Shown: positions 16,169-21,181 of the stretch, piece after piece
How positions within the stretch are numbered: position 1 is the first letter of the stretch
How the letters are laid out: the number at the start of each line of letters is the position of its first letter
Source of the DNA: JBBQTQ01 sp038213135
Lineage (GTDB): Bacteria; Actinomycetota; Thermoleophilia; Gaiellales; Gaiellaceae
Assembly: GCA_038213135.1 (NCBI GenBank)
Contig: JBBQTQ010000043.1
Coordinates: 1-21,181, forward strand
DNA: 21,181 nucleotides
Direction: 5' to 3'
Position numbers and translations under genes: made by a program
The notes under the pieces: model-generated
Told to the model about the DNA's origin: nothing
The model's database searches: none
Seen by the model: only the letters and a program-made list of their open reading frames with translations

Positions 16169-16692
16169 TGTTCTTCGACCCAATCAAGGCGGCCGCGCTC
16201 GTCTTCTTCGCCGCGATCCTGCAGACGTCCGTCTTCAGCGACGTCCAGATCCTCGGGGGGACGCCGAACCTGCTCCTCGTGGCGCTCGTCTCGGTCGCGC
16301 TCCTGCGCGGCTCGATCGCCGGCGCGGTCGCCGGCTTCTTCGCCGGCCTGATCGTCGACACCGCCAACCTCGGAACGCTCGGCGTCACCTCGCTGCTCCT
16401 GACTGTGTTCGGCTACTGGATCGGCCGCTACGGCGAGACGACCGGCCGCGACCGCACGCATGCGCCGTTCCTCGCAGTCGCCGTCGTCACGTTCGTCTAC
16501 GCGCTCGGAACGCTTCTGTTACACGCGATCCTCGGCCAGCCGGCACCCGCGCGTGCCGTGCTGCTCGACTCGCTCTTCCAGGGCATCGCGCTGAACCTGC
16601 TGCTCACCTGGCCCGTGCACCGGCTCGCGCGGCGCCTGCTGCGCCCGCTGGAGCGCGGCGACCGCACGCAGGAGGTGAGCCTCATTGGCTAG
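16168..16692 (+). CDS. mreD: rod shape-determining protein MreD
   Basis: 174-residue integral membrane protein with several hydrophobic segments, roughly at residues 6-24, 32-48, 52-66, 70-86, 100-122 and 133-150. GTPNLLLVALVSVALLRG and GFFAGLIVDTANLGTLG are characteristic of MreD. It is an inner-membrane partner of MreC and the RodA-PBP2 pair. The one-base TGATG overlap with mreC and the 8-base overlap with mrdA show a single translation unit. Confidence 0.92.
   Translation: MFFDPIKAAALVFFAAILQTSVFSDVQILGGTPNLLLVALVSVALLRGSIAGAVAGFFAGLIVDTANLGTLGVTSLLLTVFGYWIGRYGETTGRDRTHAPFLAVAVVTFVYALGTLLLHAILGQPAPARAVLLDSLFQGIALNLLLTWPVHRLARRLLRPLERGDRTQEVSLIG
16670..16675 (+). promoter_or_regulatory. 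mrdA ribosome binding site deciding a TTG start
   Basis: AGGAGG, extended to AGGAGGTGA, lies nine bases before TTG at 16685, inside the mreD 3' end. It fixes the TTG as the mrdA start in preference to later codons. Confidence 0.75.
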
Positions 16693-18715
16693 CACCGGCT
16701 CCAGAGCAAGGCTGCCGCGCTTCCTGCCGCCCGACCCGCGCGTGGAGGAGCCCTACCTCCTGACGCCACGAACCGCGGTGCGCGTCGCGATGCTCGGGGG
16801 GCTCGCGATCGTCGCCTTCGCGGTGCTCTTCCTGCGGCTTTGGTCGCTCGAGATCCTTTCCGGCTCGCACTATCTGAACCAGGCGCAGAACAACCAGCTC
16901 CGCACGGTCAGCATCGAGGCCCCGCGCGGGCCGATCCTCGACCGCAACGGCGCCGTGCTCGTCACGAATACGCCGGGCACGCAGGTCGAGCTCTGGCCGG
17001 CCGACCTGCCGAAGCGAGTCGGCCGCTCGACCGAGCTGCAGTCGCTCTCCGACGTCCTGCACGTGCCGATGCCGCAGCTACTCGCGAAGATCCGCGCCCG
17101 GCAATTCGACCCGCTGACGCCCGTCGTCGTCAAGGTGTCGGTCAACCCCGACCAGGTCGCCTACATCTACGAGCACCAGTCGCAGTTCCGTGGGGTCGAC
17201 ATCCGCCAGACCTACCTGCGCCACTACAACTCGCAGGCGCTCGCAGCGCAGCTGCTCGGCTATGTCGGCCCGATCTCGCCGGTGCAGCTGAAGGAGCTCG
17301 GCAAGACGGGTTACACGGCCTCCGACCGGATCGGACAGGCAGGAGTCGAATCGAGCTACGACAAGTACCTGCGCGGCACGCCGGGCCTGGCCCAGCTTCG
17401 CGTCGACTCGCTCGGCCGGCCGAAGAGCGCGCTGACGCCGCAGCAGCAGGCGGTCCCCGGCGCCGCGATCCGCCTGACGATCGACATCGGCCTGCAGCGA
17501 GTCGCCGAGCGCGCGCTGAAGTACGGTATCCGGCTCGCGCACGCCGACGGGCGCTGGGCCTCGAACGGCGGGGCGATCGTCGCGCTCGACCCGCGCAACG
17601 GCGAGGTGCTCGCCATGGCCTCGAACCCGACCTTCAAGCCGAGCGTCTACGTCGGCCGCACGGATCCCACGTTGCTCGCGCCGCTCCTGAACGCGAAGGT
17701 CGCCGCCGAGAAGAACTACCCCGGCCTGAACCGCGTCACGCAGGGCCTCTATCCGCCGGGTTCGGTGTTCAAGCCGGTGACGGCGCTGGCGGCGATGCAA
17801 GAGCACCTGATCTCGCCGTACCAGACGCTCCCCTGCACGGCGTCCTTCACCGTGAGAGGCCAGACGGGTCACGGCCAGGTCTTCAAGAACTGGAACCCGA
17901 ACATCGACCAGCCGATGACCCTGCCCGAGGCGCTCGCGCAGAGCTGCGACACCTACTTCTACCAACTGGGGTACTGGTTCTACGGGCTCCCGGCCGACCG
18001 CGGCCACCCTCTCCAGGCCTGGGCGAGCCGCTTCGGCTTCGGTGCGTCGAGCGGCGTCGACATCAGTCCGGAGGCGACCGGCCTGCTGCCGACCCCCGAG
18101 TGGCGCGACTCGACCTACACGAAGAAGACCGACCCCTGCTGCTGGCAGATCGACCGCCTCTGGAAGCCGGGTGACTCGATCCAGCTCGCGATCGGCCAGA
18201 AGGATCTCGAGACGACGCCGATCCAGCTCGCGCGGCTCTACGCGATGATCGCGAACGGCGGCAAGCTCGTCACGCCGCATGTCGTCGCCGACGTCGAGCA
18301 GCCGGGCGCGAACGGCGCCTCGCCGGCCGTGCTGCGCCGCTTCGAGCCGCCCGCGTCGCAGCCGAGCGGCGTCGACTCGAGCGCGCTCGCGGTGGTGCGT
18401 GACGGTCTCTATCTGGCCACGCACGATCCGAACGGAACCTCGTTCGGCGTCTTCGGCAACTTCCCGATCCCGATCGCCGGGAAGACCGGCACGGCGGAGA
18501 AGGTCGTGGCGCTGCCCGGCTATCCGGGCGGACACATCGAGGACCAGTCGGAGTGGTGTGGGTACGGGCCGGCCAACGACCCGACGATCGTCGTCTGCGC
18601 GTTGATCGAGAACGGCGGCCACGGCGGGACCGCGGCGGCCCCGGCCGCGCTGCAGGTCTTCGAGCACTACTTCGGCGCCCACGGCGGGCAACTCGGAACG
18701 GTGCCGACCGATTGA
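16685..18715 (+). CDS. mrdA: penicillin-binding protein 2 (elongation transpeptidase)
   Basis: 676-residue class B penicillin-binding protein. A short cytoplasmic tail and one membrane anchor (about 32-52, VAMLGGLAIVAFAVLFLRLW) precede the N-terminal dimerisation domain, with the class B motifs RGPILDRNG and GQAGVESSYDKYLRG. In the transpeptidase domain the nucleophile motif SVFK gives Ser360 and Lys363, the second motif is SCD (420-422), as in many PBP2s in place of SxN, and the third is KTG (600-602). It cross-links peptidoglycan in the lateral wall with RodA. TTG start supported by a strong ribosome site. A Cys pair occurs in DPCCWQ before the third motif. Confidence 0.95.
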   Translation: MASTGSRARLPRFLPPDPRVEEPYLLTPRTAVRVAMLGGLAIVAFAVLFLRLWSLEILSGSHYLNQAQNNQLRTVSIEAPRGPILDRNGAVLVTNTPGTQVELWPADLPKRVGRSTELQSLSDVLHVPMPQLLAKIRARQFDPLTPVVVKVSVNPDQVAYIYEHQSQFRGVDIRQTYLRHYNSQALAAQLLGYVGPISPVQLKELGKTGYTASDRIGQAGVESSYDKYLRGTPGLAQLRVDSLGRPKSALTPQQQAVPGAAIRLTIDIGLQRVAERALKYGIRLAHADGRWASNGGAIVALDPRNGEVLAMASNPTFKPSVYVGRTDPTLLAPLLNAKVAAEKNYPGLNRVTQGLYPPGSVFKPVTALAAMQEHLISPYQTLPCTASFTVRGQTGHGQVFKNWNPNIDQPMTLPEALAQSCDTYFYQLGYWFYGLPADRGHPLQAWASRFGFGASSGVDISPEATGLLPTPEWRDSTYTKKTDPCCWQIDRLWKPGDSIQLAIGQKDLETTPIQLARLYAMIANGGKLVTPHVVADVEQPGANGASPAVLRRFEPPASQPSGVDSSALAVVRDGLYLATHDPNGTSFGVFGNFPIPIAGKTGTAEKVVALPGYPGGHIEDQSEWCGYGPANDPTIVVCALIENGGHGGTAAAPAALQVFEHYFGAHGGQLGTVPTD

Positions 18716-18722
18716 TGAACTG

Positions 18723-19904
18723 ATGGCCCTCGACTACGCATCCTCCCGTTCGGCCGCGCGTCAGCGGCGCCGCGAGCTGGCCGTTCCGGTCTCGCTCGTG
18801 CGCCGGCTCGACTGGATCCTGCTCGCCGCGACCGTGGCGCTGATGGGCTACGGACTCTGGATCATCTCCGGCGTCACGCACGGCGACGTCACCGGCGACC
18901 CGAACCACTTCCTGATCCGCCAGGGGGTGTTCATGGCGGTCGGCGCGGTCGGCTTCGTCGCGATGCTGGTCGTCGATCCGGCCTTCTTCCGCCGCTACAA
19001 GCACGTGCTCTACGCGACCACGCTGGGCGCGATGATCCTCGTCTTCCTGGCAGGCACGGCTGCCCGCGGCTCGAAGCGGTGGATCGACCTGTCCTTCTTC
19101 CGGCTGCAGCCGTCCGAGTTCGGGAAGCTCTTCTTCGTCCTCTTCCTCGCCGGCTTCCTGGCCGACCGCGGCAAGCGCGTGGGGGAGATGAGGACGCTGC
19201 TGCAGGCCGTCGGGCTGGCGATCGTCCCGGTCGGGCTCGTGTTCCTGCAGCCCGACTTCGGGACGGCGCTCGTCTACACGGCCGCGCTGATGGCCGTCCT
19301 CTTCGTCGCTGGCACGCGCTGGCTGCACCTCGGGATCCTGGCCGGGCTTGCGGTCGGCCTCGCCGTCGCGGTGCTCTGGGCCCTGCCCGCCGCCGGCCTG
19401 CCTGTCCTCAAGAGCTACCAGCAGCAGCGGATCACCGGCTTCCTGCATCCCAACTCCGACCCGCAGGGCGCGACCTACAACCAGGCGCAGGCGACGATCG
19501 CCGTCGGCGCGGGCGGGATCCACGGCCGCGGTGTGAGCGGGGCGACGCAGACGAACCTGAGCTTCCTGCCCGAGCACGCGACAGATTTCGTTTTCGCGTC
19601 GCTCGCCGAGCAGCGCGGCTTCCTCGGCGCCGCGGTGCTGCTCCTGCTCTACTTGCTCGTGGTCTGGAGAGGCCTGAAGGTGATCACCGTCGCGCGTGAC
19701 TCTTTCTCTGCGATCGCCGCGGGTGGCATCGTGCTCGCGTTCTTGTTCCAGGTCTTCGTGAACGTGGGGATGACGATCGGGATCGCGCCGATCACCGGCA
19801 TTCCGGTGCCGTTCGTGAGCGTCGGCGGCTCGTCGATGGTCGCGAACCTGCTCGCGCTCGGGATGCTGCAGGCGATCTACGCGCGCGGCCGCGCCCGCGG
19901 CTAG
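18723..19904 (+). CDS. rodA: RodA (SEDS peptidoglycan glycosyltransferase)
   Basis: 393-residue polytopic SEDS protein that polymerises lipid II as partner of PBP2. Recognisable segments are GSKRWIDLSFFRLQPSEFGKL, LQPDFGTALVYTAALM and the extracytoplasmic loop LPEHATDFVFASLAEQRGF. The catalytic acid should be Asp288 in that loop. The C-terminal GIPVPFVSVGGSSMVANLLALG is the SEDS signature. The N-terminus has an unusually Arg/Ser-rich cytoplasmic stretch of about 30 residues. It begins seven bases after mrdA without a clear Shine-Dalgarno, so re-initiation after the mrdA stop is likely. Context (after mreBCD-mrdA) makes RodA rather than FtsW. Confidence 0.94.
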   Translation: MALDYASSRSAARQRRRELAVPVSLVRRLDWILLAATVALMGYGLWIISGVTHGDVTGDPNHFLIRQGVFMAVGAVGFVAMLVVDPAFFRRYKHVLYATTLGAMILVFLAGTAARGSKRWIDLSFFRLQPSEFGKLFFVLFLAGFLADRGKRVGEMRTLLQAVGLAIVPVGLVFLQPDFGTALVYTAALMAVLFVAGTRWLHLGILAGLAVGLAVAVLWALPAAGLPVLKSYQQQRITGFLHPNSDPQGATYNQAQATIAVGAGGIHGRGVSGATQTNLSFLPEHATDFVFASLAEQRGFLGAAVLLLLYLLVVWRGLKVITVARDSFSAIAAGGIVLAFLFQVFVNVGMTIGIAPITGIPVPFVSVGGSSMVANLLALGMLQAIYARGRARG

Positions 19905-20740
19905 TGGTCTCCGTTCGCGACAAGCTGCCGCTCGACCCGCGGGCGGTTCTCGGGATCCTGAAGGAGATCCGCGTCGCCGCAGAGGAGGACAAGCCGCTCG
20001 TCGTCGGCGGCGCGAAGGAGCTCGCGACTGTGCTGCGCCGCGAGCTCGCGCGCGGCGGCGTGTCCGACACCGTGCGCGAGCACGGCCCGGTCGAAGAGGC
20101 GGCGGCGCTGGTCTACGTGCTCGCCGGCGATCCGGACGAGGACGACGTACGGACGTTCAAGCAGGCCGCGCAGGCGAAGGTGCCGATCGTGGCCGTTGTC
20201 GCGGGCTCTGCCTCGGCGCAGCCGCGCTCGCTGCCCTATGTGAAGGCGACGGACGTGGTCGAGGTCTCCGGCGGCGCCGGCTTTCCGGTCGAGGAGATCG
20301 CGCGCCGTCTCGCGGCCGTGCTCGGCGAGCGCGGAACGCCGCTCGCTGCCCGCCTGCCCGTGCTGCGCCGCCCGGTCTGCCAGCTGCTGATCGCCAGGTT
20401 CTCGCGACAGAACGCCGTCGTTGGCGCAGCGAGCTGGGTGCCGGGCGCCGACATGCCCGTCTTGACCCTGAACGAGGTCCGGCTCGTGCTCCGGATCGCG
20501 GACGCCTACGGCTTCGAGATCGACCGCGAGCGGCTGCCCGAGCTGCTCGGCGTGATCGGCGGCGGGCTCGGGTTCCGGGCGCTCGCGCGTGAGGCGCTCA
20601 GCCTCGTCCCGGTCGCCGGCTGGGCCGTCAAGGGCGCGATCGCCTATGGCGGAACCCGCGCCCTCGGGGAGGCGGCGATGCGCTACTTCGAGCGGCGTGC
20701 GCCGGTGACGAGGGTCGCGCGTTCCCGGGCGAGCATCTAG
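19904..20740 (+). CDS. DUF697-like protein of unknown function
   Basis: 278 residues. The GTG start shares one base with the rodA stop (TAGTG). The N-terminal half (about 20-145) alternates strands and helices (KPLVVGGAKELATVLRREL, ALVYVLAGDPDEDD, VPIVAVVAG) like a P-loop or flavodoxin-type fold, but I see no Walker A motif. The C-terminal half (VLTLNEVRLVLRIADAYGFE, then GGGLGFRALAREALSLVPVA, then AVKGAIAYGGTRALGEAAM) resembles DUF697, a helical domain often found with GTPase-like proteins and membranes. Being fused tightly to rodA suggests a role with the elongation machinery, but this rests on position only. Confidence 0.75.
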   Translation: MVSVRDKLPLDPRAVLGILKEIRVAAEEDKPLVVGGAKELATVLRRELARGGVSDTVREHGPVEEAAALVYVLAGDPDEDDVRTFKQAAQAKVPIVAVVAGSASAQPRSLPYVKATDVVEVSGGAGFPVEEIARRLAAVLGERGTPLAARLPVLRRPVCQLLIARFSRQNAVVGAASWVPGADMPVLTLNEVRLVLRIADAYGFEIDRERLPELLGVIGGGLGFRALAREALSLVPVAGWAVKGAIAYGGTRALGEAAMRYFERRAPVTRVARSRASI

Positions 20741-20759
20741 GTCGAGGTCACGGCCCTCG

Positions 20760-20855
20760 TCAGTCGACCGCGACCCAGACCGCTCCCTCGCCGGGGGTGA
20801 TCCCCACGGGGCGGCTGCCGAGCTTGATCGCTGCGACGGGAGCCTTCGCAGATAT
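20760..20855 (-). pseudogene. C-terminal remnant of a YncE/NHL-type beta-propeller protein
   Basis: On the minus strand, 31 codons before the TGA at 20762-20760 read like the last blade of a beta-propeller: IKLGSRPVGITPGEGAVWVA, then VD. The pattern GSRPVG followed by GEGAVWVA is typical of YncE-like or virginiamycin-B-lyase-like repeats. An in-frame TAG at 20858-20856 and the lack of a start show that it is only a fragment. It marks a lost gene between the rod cluster and the IS element. Confidence 0.5.
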
Positions 20856-20907
20856 CTACGGAACACGACGACTATCGTGAACATCCTCGACCCGAACGGA
20901 GACGACG

Positions 20908-21045
20908 ATGCCGAAGAAGAGACGGACTTCTGATGAGCGTCGCAGGGACCAGGAACGCTACGACGCACGTATGCGCGAGTTGAACGGCCACATTGAGCGG
21001 ATCAAGGCAGAGCTGGCGGCGAAAGAGAAGCCGGCCGAGGCTTAG
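20908..21045 (+). CDS. small charged hypothetical protein (45 aa)
   Basis: An ATG at 20908 with GGAG eight bases upstream opens a 45-codon frame. It encodes a very basic start (MPKKRRTSDERRRDQERYDA) and then a probable amphipathic helix (MRELNGHIERIKAELAAKEK). Many codons end in A or T, unlike the neighbouring rod genes, suggesting accessory or transferred DNA. It lies between the propeller remnant and an IS5-type transposase. I do not recognise a family. Whether it is expressed cannot be told from sequence. Confidence 0.45.
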   Translation: MPKKRRTSDERRRDQERYDARMRELNGHIERIKAELAAKEKPAEA

Positions 21046-21053
21046 AACTCGAA

Positions 21054-21181
21054 TCACAATGACGGCCGGAGTCTTCTGAAGCAGACGAGGCAGCAGCCGA
21101 GGGCGAGGAAGGCTTCGTGGATCTCGGCTCGGCGGTCGTAGCGGACGAGCAGCCGCTTGAATTGGTGGAGCCAGGCGAAGG
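21054..21181 (-). CDS. IS5-type transposase, C-terminal part (runs off window)
   Basis: The minus strand from the window edge to the TGA at 21056-21054 encodes the typical end of an IS5-family DDE transposase: FAWLHQFKRLLVRYDRRAEI, followed by HEAFLALGCCLVCFRRL. This conserved tail follows the catalytic Glu of the DDE triad, which lies outside the window, together with the start. The right inverted repeat of the element should lie between about 21020 and 21053, but with only one end visible it cannot be defined. Confidence 0.85.
   Translation of the reverse strand, partial: FAWLHQFKRLLVRYDRRAEIHEAFLALGCCLVCFRRLRPSL

Noticed and set aside
17078..18691. 537-codon open frame antisense to mrdA
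   Set aside because: Arg/Asp/Val-rich shadow of a high-GC coding strand with no recognisable domain; mrdA accounts for the sequence. The same applies to the 599-codon minus frame over valS at 8556-10355.
20877..20933. 18-codon GTG frame reading an acidic peptide (NILDPNGDDDAEEETDF)
   Set aside because: Very short, overlaps the 45-residue frame that has its own GGAG site, and has no independent support.

Overview
The window reads as GC-rich actinobacterial DNA. Most codons end in G or C, GTG and TTG starts are common, and adjacent genes overlap by 1-4 bases (GTGA, ATGA, TGATG). The order valS-folC-(small membrane protein)-(zinc ribbon protein)-ndk-methyltransferase-maf-mreBCD-mrdA-rodA suggests a deep-branching actinobacterium of the Thermoleophilia type (Gaiellales/Solirubrobacterales). 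That placement is my inference from gene order and composition; no phylogeny was run.

Layout. (1) 1-611 is a broken left edge: the first codons of a minus-strand gene, then two gene 3' ends of opposite orientation that meet near 320. One is the C-terminus of a LivM-like branched-chain amino-acid ABC permease; the other is unidentified. (2) 608-4427 (+) is a tightly coupled operon: alpha/beta hydrolase, acyl-CoA synthetase, a TetR regulator with a one-base frameshift, and a KAS III/thiolase-fold enzyme. With the livM remnant it looks like an uptake-plus-CoA-activation catabolic operon. (3) 4411-7250 (-) is an operon of isocitrate lyase (aceA), an FCD-type GntR regulator that appears to start at CTG, and a phosphotransferase-fold kinase. 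Its promoter region holds GGATCC-centred palindromes. (4) 7494-13363 (+) is the housekeeping block valS to maf, including a 37-residue membrane protein and an unusually short folC. (5) 13408-13977 (-) is a REP-associated tyrosine transposase (RAYT) sitting between maf and mreB, flanked by REP-like hairpins. (6) 14130-20740 (+) is the rod-shape and elongation cluster mreB, mreC, mreD, mrdA (PBP2), rodA, followed by a DUF697-like protein. (7) 20741-21181 is a second rearranged edge: the tail of a beta-propeller gene, a 45-residue charged ORF, and the C-terminus of an IS5-type transposase that runs off the window.

How the genes work together. MreB, MreC, MreD, PBP2 and RodA form the elongasome that builds lateral wall; Maf and Ndk are nucleotide housekeeping. 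Isocitrate lyase opens the glyoxylate shunt, needed when acetyl-CoA comes from fatty or similar acids. That fits the neighbouring acyl-CoA synthetase operon, although the two are transcribed convergently.

The most interesting signals are: a family of 13-bp palindromic motifs that links the RAYT flanks to a codon-atypical patch inside the acyl-CoA synthetase; the aceA operator and promoter arrangement; a CTG-started regulator; leaderless promoters in front of valS, ndk, mreB and mreC; a folC missing the segment between its two PGR motifs; and the chimeric junction near 320. I did not find a convincing wholly new defence or biosynthetic system.
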